DNA of 64,000 nucleotides from Crossaster papposus (taxonomy: Eukaryota; Echinodermata; Asteroidea; Velatida; Solasteridae): NCBI GenBank assembly GCA_037893245.1, contig JBAIAA010000900.1, forward strand, positions 744,001 to 808,000, written 5' to 3'. Of this stretch, positions 1-10,583 are shown in pieces; the first letter of the stretch is position 1; each line of letters starts with the position of its first letter. The notes beneath the pieces are model-generated. The model was not told the origin of the DNA. It searched no databases and saw only the letters and a program-made list of their open reading frames with translations. The translations under genes and the position numbers were made by a program.

Positions 1-551
1 CAAGAGTGAAATTATAATTCCATTCCCGAATGCTACAACTACCTTCAACATAATCCCATATGGTCTAGTGGTTAGGATCCGGCGTTTTCACCGCCGTGGC
101 CCGGTTTCGATTCCCGGTGTGGGAGGTTTTTCTTTTTAATTACAAGAGTGAAATTATAATTCCATTACCGAATGCTACAACTACCTCTAACATAATCCAA
201 TATGGTCTAGTGGTTAGTATCCGGCGTTTTCACCGCCGTGGCCCGGGTTCGATTCCCGGTGTGGGAGGTTTTTCTTTTTAATTACAAGAGTGAAATTATA
301 ATTCCATTACCGAATGCTACAACTACCTCTAACATAATCCCATATGGTCTAGTGGTTAGGATCCGGCGTTTTCACCGCCGTGGCCTGGGTTCGATTCCCG
401 GTGTGGGAGTTTTTTCTAAATTAAAAGAGTGAAATTATAATTCCATTACCAAATGCTACAACTACCTTCAACATAATCCCATATGGTCTAGTGGTCAGGA
501 TCCGGCGTTTTCACCGCCGTGGCCCGGGTTCGATTCCCGGTGTGGGAAATG

Positions 552-555
552 TTTT
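552..555 (+). terminator. Weak T4 terminator class
   Basis: The copy at 477 ends with discriminator A, then ATG, then only four Ts before C. This class (GGGAAATGTTTTC) recurs throughout the array, for example after 5009, 8541, 19266 and 43368. T4 is the minimum commonly effective for animal Pol III, so these copies may read through towards the next gene more often than the T5/T6 classes. Confidence 0.6.
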
Positions 556-616
556 CTTAATTACAAGAGTGAAATTATAATTCCATTGCCGAATGCTACA
601 ACTACCTCTAACATAA

Positions 617-690
617 TCCCATATGGTCTAGTGGTTAGGATCCGGCGTTTTTTTACCGCCGTGGCCCGGGTTCGATTCCCGGTGTTGGAG
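617..690 (+). pseudogene. tRNA-Glu with T7 expanded anticodon loop
   Basis: The anticodon loop is TTTTTTTAC (9 nt) instead of TTTTCAC, so the TTC anticodon at its normal position is lost. The T7 run is itself a strong Pol III terminator in the middle of the gene. The acceptor end is GTGTTGGA, adding a mismatch with the 5' strand. A full-length functional product is not expected; a truncated 5' RNA of about 35 nt is possible. The lineage has 18 members in the window, nearly all followed 144 bp later by the same neighbour. Confidence 0.85.
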
Positions 691-833
691 GTTTTTCTTT
701 TTAATTACAAGAGTGAAATTATAATTCCATTAGCGAATGCTACAACTATCTCAAATATAATCCCATATGGTCTAGTGGTTAGGATCCGGCGTTTTCACCG
801 CCGTGGCCCGGGTTCGATTCCCGGTGTGGGAGA

Positions 834-839
834 TTTTTT
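834..839 (+). terminator. Pol III terminator, T6-C class
   Basis: A T6 run starts two bases after the discriminator of the copy at 761. This 'GATTTTTTC' flank is the second common spacer class. It typically follows the expanded-loop lineage's downstream neighbour and the C56A copies. Confidence 0.8.
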
Positions 840-900
840 CTTAATTACAAGAGTGAAATTATAATTCCATTACCGAATGCTATAACTACCTCTAACATAA

Positions 901-972
901 TCCCATATGGTCTAGTGGTTAGGATCCGGCGTTTTCACCGCCGTGGCCCGGGTTAGATTCCCGGCGTGGCAG
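901..972 (+). pseudogene. tRNA-Glu with C56A in the T loop and B box
   Basis: Position 955 is A instead of C, turning the T loop into TTAGATT and the B box into GGTTAGATTCC. C56 pairs with G19 in the tRNA elbow and is also a critical TFIIIC contact; the classic yeast C56 mutants lose TFIIIC binding. Poor transcription and unstable folding are therefore expected. This copy has further acceptor damage (CGTGGCA). The same C56A change occurs in 28 other copies (flag a in the copy lists), nearly all preceded by GAATGCTATAAC in the spacer, so they share one ancestor. Confidence 0.75.
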
Positions 973-1047
973 ATTTTTTCTTAATTACAAGAGTGAAATT
1001 ATAATTCCATTACCAAATGCTACAACTACCTCTAACATAATCCCATA

Positions 1048-1058
1048 TGGTCTAGTGG
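1048..1058 (+). promoter_or_regulatory. Internal Pol III A box
   Basis: The sequence TGGTCTAGTGG at tRNA positions 8-19 matches the eukaryotic A-box pattern TRGYNNARNGG. It is shown for the reference copy and is present almost unchanged in nearly all copies. Exceptions with a changed base include 32907 (T13 to G) and the G9-to-C copies at 6488, 7198, 48450 and 55088. Confidence 0.9.
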
Positions 1059-1090
1059 TTAGGATCCGGCGTTTTCACCGCCGTGGCCCG

Positions 1091-1101
1091 GGTTCGATTC
1101 C
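1091..1101 (+). promoter_or_regulatory. Internal Pol III B box
   Basis: The sequence GGTTCGATTCC spans the T loop and matches the B-box consensus GGTTCGANTCC perfectly. In yeast and animals this element binds TFIIIC. The copies with C56 changed to A break the central C of this box. Confidence 0.92.
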
Positions 1102-1113
1102 CGGTGTGGGAGG

Positions 1114-1124
1114 TTTTTCTTTTT
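1114..1124 (+). terminator. Pol III terminator, double T5 class
   Basis: T5-C-T5 begins two bases after the mature 3' end of the reference copy. This is the most frequent 3' flank in the array, and two consecutive T5 runs should terminate RNA polymerase III efficiently. Confidence 0.85.
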
Positions 1125-2456
1125 AATTACAAGAGTGAAATTATAATTCCATTACCGAATGCTACAACTATCTCACATATAATCCCATATGGTCTAGTGG
1201 TTAGGATCCGGCGTTTTCACCGCCGTGGCCCGGGTTCGATTCCCGGTGTGGGAGGTTTTTCTTTTTAATTACAAGAGTGAAATTATGATTCCATTCCCGA
1301 ATGCTACAACTACCTTCAACATAATCCCATATGGTCTAGTGGTTAGGATCCGGCGTTTTCACCGCCGTGGCCCGGTTTCGATTACCGGTGTGGGAGGTTT
1401 TTCTTTTTAATTACAAGAGTGAAATTATAATTCCATTACCGAATGCTACAACTATCTCAAATATAATCCCATATGGTCTAGTGGTTAGGATCCGGCGTTT
1501 TCATCGCCGTGGCCCGGGTTCGATTCCCGGTGTGGGAGATTTTTTCTTAATTACAAGAGTGAAATTATAATTCCATTACCGAATGCTACAACTACCTCTA
1601 ACATAATCCCATATGGTCTAGTGGTTAGGATCCGGCCTTTTCACCGCCGTGGCCCGGGTTCGATTCCCGGTGTGGGAGATTTTTTCTTAATTACAAGAGT
1701 GAAATTATAATTCCATTACCGAATGCTACAACTACCTCTAACATAATCCCATATGGTCTAGTGGTTAGGATCCGGCGTTTTCACCGCCGTGGCCCGTGTT
1801 CGATTCCCGGTGTGGGAGGTTTTTCTTTTTGATTACAAGAGTGAAATTATAATTCCATTACCGAATGCTACAACTATCTCATATATAATCCCATATGGTC
1901 TAGTGGTTAGGATCCGGCGTTTTCACCGCCGTGGCCCGGGTTCGATTCCCGGTGTGGGAGTTTTTTAAATGTTTATTACAAGAGTGAAATTATAATTCCA
2001 TTCCCGAATGCTACAACTACCTCTAACATAATCCCATATGGTCTAGTGGTTAGGATCCGGCGTTTTCACCGCCGTGGCCCGGGTTCTATTCCCGGTGTGG
2101 GAGATTTTTTCTTAATTACAAGAGTGAAATTATAATTCCATTACCGAATGCTACAACTACCTCTAACATAATCCCATATGGTCTAGTGGTTAGGATCCGG
2201 CGTTTTCACCGCCGTGGCCCGGGTTCGATTCCCGGTGTGGGAGGTTTTTCTTTTTGATTACAAGAGTGAAATTATAATTCCATTACCGAATGCTACAACT
2301 ATCTCATATATAATCCCATATGGTCTAGTGGTTAGGATCCGGCGTTTTCACCGCCGTGGCCCGGGTTCGATTCCCGGTGTGGGAGTTTTTTAAATTTGTA
2401 TTACAAGAGTGAAATTATAATTCCATTCCCGAATGCTACAACTACCTCTAACATAA

Positions 2457-2530
2457 TCCCATATGGTCTAGTGGTTAGGATCCGGCGTTTTTTTACCGCC
2501 GTGGCCCGGGTTCGATTCCCGGTGTTGGAG
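2457..2530 (+). pseudogene. tRNA-Glu, T7 loop lineage
   Basis: T7 loop and GTGTTGGA end. Unlike most members, the spacer before it has CCATTCCCG rather than CCATTGCCG. Confidence 0.85.
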
Positions 2531-3307
2531 GTTTTTCTTTTTAATTACAAGAGTGAAATTATAATTCCATTCCCGAATGCTACAACTACCTTCAACATAA
2601 TCCCATATGGTCTAGTGGTTAGGATCCGGCGTTTTCACCGCCGTGGCCCGGGTTCGATTCCCGGTGTGGGAGGTTTTTCTTTTTAATTACAAGAGTGAAA
2701 TTATAATTCCATTACCGAATGCTACAACTATCTCAAATATAATCCCATATGGTCTAGTGGTTAGGATCCGGCGTTTTCATCGCCGTGACCCGGGTTCGAT
2801 TCCCGGTGTGGGAGATTTTTTCTTAATTACAAGAGTGAAATTATAATTCCATTACCGAATGCTACAACTACCTCTAACATAATCCCATATGGTCTAGTGG
2901 TTAGGATCTGGCGTTTTCACCGCCGTGGCCCGGGTTCGATTCCCGGTGTGGGAGATTTTTTCTTAATTACAAGAGTGAAATTATAATTCCATTACCGAAT
3001 GCTACAACTACCTCTAACATAATCCCATATGGTCTAGTGGTTAGGATCCGGCGTTTTCACCGCCGTGGCCCGGGTTCGATTCCCGGTGTGGGAGTTTTTT
3101 CTTTTTAATTACAAAAGTGAAATTATAATTCCATTACCGAATGCTACAACTATCTCAAATATAATCCCATATGGTCTAGTGGTTAGGATCCGGCGTTTTC
3201 ACCGCCGTGGCCCGTGTTCGATTCCCGGTGTGGGAGTTTTTAAAATTTTTATTACAAGAGTGAAATTATAATTCCATTCCCGAATGCTACAACTACCTTC
3301 AACATAA

Positions 3308-3381
3308 TCCCATATGGTCTAGTGGTTAGGATCCGGCGTTTTTTTACCACCGTGGCCCGGGTTCGATTCCCGGTGTTGGAG
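3308..3381 (+). pseudogene. tRNA-Glu, T7 loop lineage with G40A
   Basis: T7 loop and GTGTTGGA end, plus an added anticodon-stem change (TTACCACCG). Confidence 0.85.
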
Positions 3382-3871
3382 GTTTTTCTTTTTAATTACA
3401 AGAGTGAAATTATAATTCCATTACCGAATGCTACAACTATCTCAAATATAATCCCATATGGTCTAGTGGTTAGGATCCGGCGTTTTCACCGCCGTGGCCC
3501 GGGTTCGATTCCCGGTGTGGGAGATTTTTTCTTAATTACAAGAGTGAAATTATAATTCCATTACCGAATGCTATAACTACCTCTAACATAATCCCATATG
3601 GTCTAGTGGTTAGGATCCGGCGTTTTCACCGCCGTGGCCCGGGTTAGATTCCCGGTGTGGGATATTTTTTCTTAATTACAAGAGTGAAATTATAATTCCA
3701 TTACCAAATGCTACAACTACCTTCAACATAATCCCATATGGTCTAGTGGTTAGGATCCGGCGTTTTCACCGCCGTGGCCCGGGTTCGATTCCCGGTGTGG
3801 GAAATGTTTTCTTAATTACAAGAGTGAAATTATAATTCCATTGCCGAATGCTACAACTACCTCTAACATAA

Positions 3872-3945
3872 TCCCATATGGTCTAGTGGTTAGGATCCGG
3901 CGTTTTTTTACCGCCGTGGCCCGGGTTCGATTCCCGGTGTTGGAG
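3872..3945 (+). pseudogene. tRNA-Glu, T7 loop lineage
   Basis: T7 loop and GTGTTGGA end. Its context (next gene preceded by CCATTAGCG) matches the copy at 617, marking a duplication 3255 bp apart. Confidence 0.85.
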
Positions 3946-4509
3946 GTTTTTCTTTTTAATTACAAGAGTGAAATTATAATTCCATTAGCGAATGCTACAA
4001 CTATCTCAAATATAATCCCATATGGTCTAGTGGTTAGGATCCGGCGTTTTCACCGCCGTGGCCCGGGTTCGATTCCCGGTGTGGGAGATTTTTTCTTAAT
4101 TACAAGAGTGAAATTATAATTCCATTACCGAATGCTATAACTACCTCTAACATAATCCCATATGGTCTAGTGGTTAGGATCCGGCGTTTTCACCGCCGTG
4201 GCCCGGGTTAGATTCCCGGTGTGGCAGATTTTTTCTTAATTACAAGAGTGAAATTATAATTCCATTACCAAATGCTACAACTACCTCTAACATAATCCCA
4301 TATGGTCTAGTGGTTAGGATCCGGCGTTTTCACCGCCGTGGCCCGGGTTCGATTCCCGGTGTGGGAGGTTTTTCTTTTTAATTACAAGAGTGAAATTATA
4401 ATTCCATTACCGAATGCTACAACTATCTCACATATAATCCCATATGGTCTAGTGGTTAGGATCCGGCGTTTTCACCGCCGTGGCCCGGGTTCGATTCCCG
4501 GTGTGGGAG

Positions 4510-4515
4510 TTTTTT
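4510..4515 (+). terminator. Pol III terminator, T6-AAA class
   Basis: A T6 run directly abuts the discriminator G of the copy at 4438, followed by AAATTTTTATTAC. This third common spacer class comes in TTTTT and TTTGT sub-forms. In the TTTTT sub-form the next gene often has an upstream flank with CCCTTCCC, or a CACGAG spelling in the spacer. Confidence 0.8.
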
Positions 4516-5272
4516 AAATTTTTATTACAAGAGTGAAATTATAATTCCCTTCCCGAATGCTACAACTACCTTCAACATAATCCCATATGGTCTAGTGGTT
4601 AGGATCCGGCGTTTTCACCGCCGTGGCCCGGGTTCGATTCCCGGTGTGGGAGTTTTTTTAATTTTTATTACAAGAGTGAAATTATAATTCCCTTCCCGAA
4701 TGCTACAACTATCTCAAATATAATCCCATATGGTCTAGTGGTTAGGATCCGGCGTTTTCACCGCCGTGGCCCGGGTTCGATTCCCGGTGTGGGAGGTTTT
4801 TCTTTTTAATTACAAGAGTGAAATTATAATTCCATTACCGAATGCTACAACTATCTCAAATATAATCCCATATGGTCTAGTGGTTAGGATCCGGCGTTTT
4901 CACCGCCGTGGCCCGGGTTCGATTCCCGGTGTGGGAGTTTTTTTAATTTGTATTACACGAGTGAAATTATAATTCCATTTCCGAATGCTACAACTACCTT
5001 CAACATAATCCCATATGGTCTAGTGGTTAGGATCCGGCGTTTTCACCGCCGTGGCCCGGGTTCGATTCCCGGTGTGGGAAATGTTTTCTTAATTACAAGA
5101 GTGAAATTATAATTCCATTACCGAATGCTACAACTACCTCTAACATAATCCCATATGGTCTAGTGGTTAGGATCCGGCGTTTTCACCGCCGTGGCCCGGG
5201 TTCGATTCCCGGTGTGGGAGGTTTTTCTTTTTAATTACAAGAGTGAAATTATAATTCCATTACCGAATGCTA

Positions 5273-5284
5273 CCTGGTGTGGGA
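5273..5284 (+). pseudogene. tRNA-Glu 3' remnant (65-bp module), leftmost
   Basis: Only CCTGGTGTGGGA, the 3' end of a tRNA gene, remains, joined directly to the spacer sequence GAATGCTA. The upstream spacer's last 15 or so bases and about 60 bases of gene are missing, leaving a 65-bp module where 142 bp is normal. The neighbouring genes start at 5149 and 5356 (207 bp). It is followed by the usual T5-C-T5 tract and a spacer with ACAAGATTGAAATTTTAATTC. The same junction occurs 31 times, so one deletion event was later copied. It has no A or B box and cannot be an independent Pol III gene. Confidence 0.9.
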
Positions 5285-5778
5285 GGTTTTTCTTTTTAAT
5301 TACAAGATTGAAATTTTAATTCCATTACCGAATGCTACAACTGTCTCAAATATAATCCCATATGGTCTAGTGGTTAGGATCCGGCGTTTTCACCGCCGTG
5401 GCCCGGGTTCGATTCCCGGTGTGGGAGTTTTTTAAATTTGTATTACAAGAGTGAAATTATAATTCCATTCCCGAATGCTACAACTACCTTCAACATAATC
5501 CCATATGGTCTAGTGGTTAGAATCCGGCGTTTTCACCGCCGTGGCCCGGGTTAGATTCCCGGTGTGGGAGATTTTTTCTTAATTACAAGAGTGAAATTAT
5601 AATTCCATTACCGAATGCTACAACTACCTCTAACATAATCCCATATGGTCTAGTGGTTAGGATCCGGCGTTTTCACCGCCGTGGCCCGGGTTCGATTCCC
5701 GGTGTGGGAAATGTTTTCTTAATTACAAGAGTGAAATTATAATTCCATTGCCGAATGCTACAACTACCTCTAACATAA

Positions 5779-5852
5779 TCCCATATGGTCTAGTGGTTAG
5801 GATCCGGCGTTTTTTTACCGCCGTGGCCCGGGTTCGAATCCCGGTGTTGGAG
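5779..5852 (+). pseudogene. tRNA-Glu, T7 loop lineage, TTCGAAT sub-form
   Basis: T7 loop with a T-loop change to TTCGAAT, shared only with 9311 and 10510. Confidence 0.85.
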
Positions 5853-6022
5853 GTTTTTCTTTTTAATTACAAGAGTGAAATTATAATTCCATTACCGAAT
5901 GCTACAACTGTCTCAAATATAATCCCATATGGTCTAGTGGTTAGGATCCGGCGTTTTCACCGCCGTGGCCCGGGTTCGATTCCCGGTGTGGGAGATTTTT
6001 TCTTAATTACAAGACTGAAATG

Positions 6023-7442
6023 ATAATTCCATTACCGAATGCTATAACTACCTCTAACATAATCCCATATGGTCTAGTGGTTAGGATCCGGCGTTTTCAC
6101 CGCCGTGGCCCGGGTTAGATTCCCAGTGTGGGAGATTTTTTCTTAATTACAAGAGTGAAATTATAATTCCATTACCAAATGCTACAACTACCTCTAACAT
6201 AATCCCATATGGTCTAGTGGTTAGGATCCGGCGTTTTCACCGCCGTGGCCCGGGCTCGATTCCCGGTGTGGGAGGTTTTTATTTTTAATTACAAGAGTGA
6301 AATTATAATTCCATTACCGAATGCTACAACTATCTCACATATAATCCAATATGGTCTAGTGGTTAGGATCCGGCGTTTTCACCGCCGTGGCCCGGGTTTG
6401 ATTCCCGGTGTGGGAGTTTTTTAAATTTTTATCACAAGAGTGAAATTATAATTCCCTTCCCGAATGCTACAACTACCTTCAACATAATCCCATATCGTCT
6501 AGTGGTTAGGATCCGGCGTTTTCACCGCCGTGGCCCGGGTTCGATTCCCGGTGTGGGAGTTTTTTTAATTTTTATTACAAGAGTGAAATTATAATTCCCT
6601 TCCCGAATGCTACAACTATCTCAAATATAATCCCATATGGTCTAGTGGTTAGGATCCGGCGTTTTCACCGCCGTGGCCCGAGTTCGATTCCCGGTGTGGG
6701 AGGTTTTTCTTTTTAATTACAAGAGTGAATTTATAATTCCATTACCGAATGCTATAACTACCTCTAACATAATCCCATATGGTCTAGTGGTTAGGATCCG
6801 GCGTTTTCACCGCCGTGGCCCGGGTTAGATTCCCAGTGTGGGAGATTTTTTCTTAATTACAAGAGTGAAATTATAATTCCATTACCAAATGCTACAACTA
6901 CCTCTAACATAATCCCATATGGTCTAGTGGTTAGGATCCGGCGTTTTCACCGCCGTGGCCCGGGCTCGATTCCCGGTGTGGGAGGTTTTTATTTTTAATT
7001 ACAAGAGTGAAATTATAATTCCATTACCGAATGCTACAACTATCTCACATATAATCCAATATGGTCTAGTGGTTAGGATCCGGCGTTTTCACCGCCGTGG
7101 CCCGGGTTTGATTCCCGGTGTGGGAGTTTTTTAAATTTTTATCACAAGAGTGAAATTATAATTCCCTTCCCGAATGCTACAACTACCTTCAACATAATCC
7201 CATATCGTCTAGTGGTTAGGATCCGGCGTTTTCACCGCCGTGGCCCGGGTTCGATTCCCGGTGTGGGAGTTTTTTTAATTTTTATTACAAGAGTGAAATT
7301 ATAATTCCCTTCCCGAATGCTACAACTATCTCAAATATAATCCCATATGGTCTAGTGGTTAGGATCCGGCGTTTTCACCGCCGTGGCCCGAGTTCGATTC
7401 CCGGTGTGGGAGGTTTTTCTTTTTAATTACAAGAGTGAATTT
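6023..7442 (+). repeat. Tandem 710-bp duplication (5 genes)
   Basis: 6023-6732 and 6733-7442 appear identical. They share rare spellings: TCCCAGTGTGGG, CCCGGGCTCG, GGTTTTTATTTTTAATT, TCCAATATGG, CATATCGTC and CCCGAGTTCG. Gene starts 6063, 6203, 6345, 6488 and 6631 map exactly onto 6773, 6913, 7055, 7198 and 7341. The junction lies in a spacer, as expected for unequal crossing-over. Confidence 0.9.
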
Positions 7443-8029
7443 ATAATTCCATTACCGAATGCTACAACTATCTCAAATATAATCCCATATGGTCTAGTGG
7501 TTAGGATCCGGCGTTTTCACCGCCGTGGTCCGGGTTCGATTCCCGGTGTGGGAGTTTTTTAAATTTTTATTACACGAGTGAAATTATAATTCCATTCCCG
7601 AATGCTACAACTACCTTCAACATAATCCCATATGGTCTAGTGGTTAGGATCCGGCGTTTTCACCGCCGTGGCCCGGGTTCGATTCCCGGTGTGGGAAATG
7701 TTTTCTTAATTACAAGAGTGAAATTATAATTCCATTACCGAATGCTACAACTACCTCTAACATAATCCCATATGGTCTAGTGGTTAGGATCCGGCGTTTT
7801 CACCGCCGTGGCCCGGGTTCGATTCCCGGTGTGGGAGATTTTTTCTTAATTACAAGAGTGAAATTATAATTCCATTACCGAATGCTACAACTACCTCTAA
7901 CATAATCCCATATGGTCTAGTGGTTAGGATCCGGCGTTTTCACCGCCGTGGCCCGGGTTCGATTCCCGGTGTGGGATGTTTTTCTTTTTAATTACAAGAG
8001 TGAAATTATAATTCCATTACCGAATGCTA

Positions 8030-8041
8030 CCTGGTGTGGGA
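8030..8041 (+). pseudogene. tRNA-Glu 3' remnant
   Basis: Between genes 7906 and 8113. The gene before it ends GGGATG rather than GGGAGG. Confidence 0.88.
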
Positions 8042-8804
8042 GGTTTTTCTTTTTAATTACAAGATTGAAATTTTAATTCCATTACCGAATGCTACAACTG
8101 TCTCAAATATAATCCCATATGGTCTAGTGGTTAGGATCCGGCGTTTTCACCGCCGTGGCCCGGGTTCGATTCCCGGTGTGGGAGTTTTTTTAATTTTTAT
8201 TACAAGAGTGAAATTATAATTCCCTTCCCGAATGCTACAACTATCTCAAATGTAATCCCATATGGTCTAGTGGTTAGGATCCGGCGTTTTCACCGCCGTG
8301 GCCCGGGTTCGATTCCCGGTGTGGGAGGTTTTTCTTTTTAATTACAAGAGTGAAATTATAATTCCATTACCGAATGCTACAACTATCTCAAATATAATCC
8401 CATATGGTCTAGTGGTTAGGATCCGGCGTTTTCACCGCCGTGGCCCGGGTTCGATTCCCGGTGTGGGAGTTTTTTTAATTTGTATTACACGAGTGAAATT
8501 ATAATTCCATTCCCGAATGCTACAACTACCTTCAACATAATCCCATATGGTCTAGTGGTTAGGATCCGGCGTTTTCACCGCCGTGGCCCGGGTTCGATTC
8601 CCGGTGTGGGAAATGTTTTCTTAATTACAAGAGTGAAATTATAATTCCATTACCGAATGCTACAACTACCTCTAACATAATCCCATATGGTCTAGTGGTT
8701 AGGATCCGGCGTTTTCACCGCCGTGGCCCGGGTTCGATTCCCGGTGTGGGAGGTTTTTCTTTTTAATTACAAGAGTGAAATTATAATTCCATTACCGAAT
8801 GCTA

Positions 8805-8816
8805 CCTGGTGTGGGA
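8805..8816 (+). pseudogene. tRNA-Glu 3' remnant
   Basis: Between genes 8681 and 8888. The spacer reads AGATTTAAATTT, shared only with the remnant at 10004. Confidence 0.88.
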
Positions 8817-9310
8817 GGTTTTTCTTTTTAATTACAAGATTTAAATTTTAATTCCATTACCGAATGCTACAACTGTCTCAAATATAATCCCATATGGTCT
8901 AGTGGTTAGGATCCGGCGTTTTCACCGCCGTGGCCCGGGTTCGATTCCCGGTGTGGGAGTTTTTTAAATTTGTATTACAAGAGTGAAATTATAATTCCAT
9001 TCCCGAATGCTACAACTACCTTCAACATAATCCCATATGGTCTAGTGGTTAGAATCCGGCGTTTTCACCGCCGTGGCCCGGGTTAGATTCCCGGTGTGGG
9101 AGATTTTTTCTTAATTACAAGAGTGAAATTATAATTCCATTACCGAATGCTACAACTACCTCTAACATAATCCCATATGGTCTAGTGGTTAGGATCCGGC
9201 GTTTTCACCGCCGTGGCCCGGGTTCGATTCCCGGTGTGGGAAATGTTTTCTTAATTACAAGAGTGAAATTATAATTCCATTGCCGAATGCTACAACTACC
9301 TCTAACATAA

Positions 9311-9384
9311 TCCCATATGGTCTAGTGGTTAGGATCCGGCGTTTTTTTACCGCCGTGGCCCGGGTTCGAATCCCGGTGTTGGAG
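9311..9384 (+). pseudogene. tRNA-Glu, T7 loop lineage, TTCGAAT sub-form
   Basis: Left member of the pair produced by the 1199-bp duplication. Confidence 0.85.
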
Positions 9385-10003
9385 GTTTTTCTTTTTAATT
9401 ACAAGAGTGAAATTATAATTCCCTTCCCGAATGCTACAACTATCTCAAATGTAATCCCATATGGTCTAGTGGTTAGGATCCGGCGTTTTCACCGCCGTGG
9501 CCCGGGTTCGATTCCCGGTGTGGGAGGTTTTTCTTTTTAATTACAAGAGTGAAATTATAATTCCATTACCGAATGCTACAACTATCTCAAATATAATCCC
9601 ATATGGTCTAGTGGTTAGGATCCGGCGTTTTCACCGCCGTGGCCCGGGTTCGATTCCCGGTGTGGGAGTTTTTTTAATTTGTATTACACGAGTGAAATTA
9701 TAATTCCATTCCCGAATGCTACAACTACCTTCAACATAATCCCATATGGTCTAGTGGTTAGGATCCGGCGTTTTCACCGCCGTGGCCCGGGTTCGATTCC
9801 CGGTGTGGGAAATGTTTTCTTAATTACAAGAGTGAAATTATAATTCCATTACCGAATGCTACAACTACCTCTAACATAATCCCATATGGTCTAGTGGTTA
9901 GGATCCGGCGTTTTCACCGCCGTGGCCCGGGTTCGATTCCCGGTGTGGGAGGTTTTTCTTTTTAATTACAAGAGTGAAATTATAATTCCATTACCGAATG
10001 CTA

Positions 10004-10015
10004 CCTGGTGTGGGA
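10004..10015 (+). pseudogene. tRNA-Glu 3' remnant
   Basis: Between genes 9880 and 10087; 1199-bp duplicate of the one at 8805. Confidence 0.88.
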
Positions 10016-10509
10016 GGTTTTTCTTTTTAATTACAAGATTTAAATTTTAATTCCATTACCGAATGCTACAACTGTCTCAAATATAATCCCATATGGTCTA
10101 GTGGTTAGGATCCGGCGTTTTCACCGCCGTGGCCCGGGTTCGATTCCCGGTGTGGGAGTTTTTTAAATTTGTATTACAAGAGTGAAATTATAATTCCATT
10201 CCCGAATGCTACAACTACCTTCAACATAATCCCATATGGTCTAGTGGTTAGAATCCGGCGTTTTCACCGCCGTGGCCCGGGTTAGATTCCCGGTGTGGGA
10301 GATTTTTTCTTAATTACAAGAGTGAAATTATAATTCCATTACCGAATGCTACAACTACCTCTAACATAATCCCATATGGTCTAGTGGTTAGGATCCGGCG
10401 TTTTCACCGCCGTGGCCCGGGTTCGATTCCCGGTGTGGGAAATGTTTTCTTAATTACAAGAGTGAAATTATAATTCCATTGCCGAATGCTACAACTACCT
10501 CTAACATAA

Positions 10510-10583
10510 TCCCATATGGTCTAGTGGTTAGGATCCGGCGTTTTTTTACCGCCGTGGCCCGGGTTCGAATCCCGGTGTTGGAG
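10510..10583 (+). pseudogene. tRNA-Glu, T7 loop lineage, TTCGAAT sub-form
   Basis: Right member of the 1199-bp pair. Confidence 0.85.

Larger units (their letters stand above)
1041..1112 (+). tRNA. tRNA-Glu(UUC), reference copy for the array
   Basis: This copy has the consensus sequence and reads GAA (and GAG by wobble) codons. Acceptor stem: TCCCATA (1041-1047) pairs with TGTGGGA (1105-1111), including one T-G wobble. D arm: GTCT/GGAT around the loop AGTGGTTA. Anticodon stem: CGGCG/CGCCG closes the 7-nt loop TTTTCAC, with U33, anticodon TTC at 34-36 and A37. The variable loop is TGGC. T stem: CCGGG/CCCGG around TTCGATT. The discriminator is G73 at 1112, and no CCA is encoded, as in eukaryotic nuclear genes. 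I see no intron. All invariant positions I checked are present (U8, A14, G18, G19, A21, U33, T54, T55, C56, A58). Confidence 0.97.
54..4937 (+). tRNA. tRNA-Glu(UUC) copies 1-35
   Basis: Each listed number is the first base of a 72-nt gene unless noted. Flags used in all copy lists: t, expanded T7/T8 anticodon loop (74-75 nt); a, C56 to A; d, G23 to A; k, G40 to A; n, C27 to A. Starts: 54, 196, 338, 477, 617t, 761, 901a, 1041, 1183, 1325, 1467, 1607, 1747, 1889, 2032, 2172, 2314, 2457t, 2601, 2743, 2883, 3023, 3165, 3308tk, 3452, 3592a, 3732, 3872t, 4016, 4156a, 4296, 4438, 4581, 4724, 4866. Private changes: 196 has TCCA in the acceptor stem, and 1607 has G31 to C, which breaks the last anticodon-stem pair. 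The first 65-bp remnant appears only at 5273, so this block lacks that module. Confidence 0.93.
5009..9951 (+). tRNA. tRNA-Glu(UUC) copies 36-69
   Basis: Starts: 5009, 5149, 5356, 5499ad, 5639, 5779t, 5923, 6063a, 6203, 6345, 6488, 6631, 6773a, 6913, 7055, 7198, 7341, 7483, 7626, 7766, 7906, 8113, 8256, 8398, 8541, 8681, 8888, 9031ad, 9171, 9311t, 9455, 9597, 9740, 9880. Copies 6203 and 6913 have T54 to C. Copies 6345 and 7055 have a TCCA acceptor change and C56 to T. Copies 6488 and 7198 have G9 to C. These matched pairs reflect an exact 710-bp duplication. Genes 8256 to 9311 recur 1199 bp to the right. Confidence 0.93.

Noticed and set aside
617..690. The T7-loop copies as genes for another isoacceptor or an intron-bearing tRNA
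   Set aside because: The loop grows by only two bases, too few for an intron. It would place TTT at the anticodon within a 9-nt loop, and the T7 run should stop Pol III inside the gene. The acceptor stem is also mismatched.
5273..5284. The 65-bp remnant modules as a separate small RNA gene
   Set aside because: They lack the A and B boxes and share only the last 12 bases of the tRNA. They are explained by one deletion followed by duplication.
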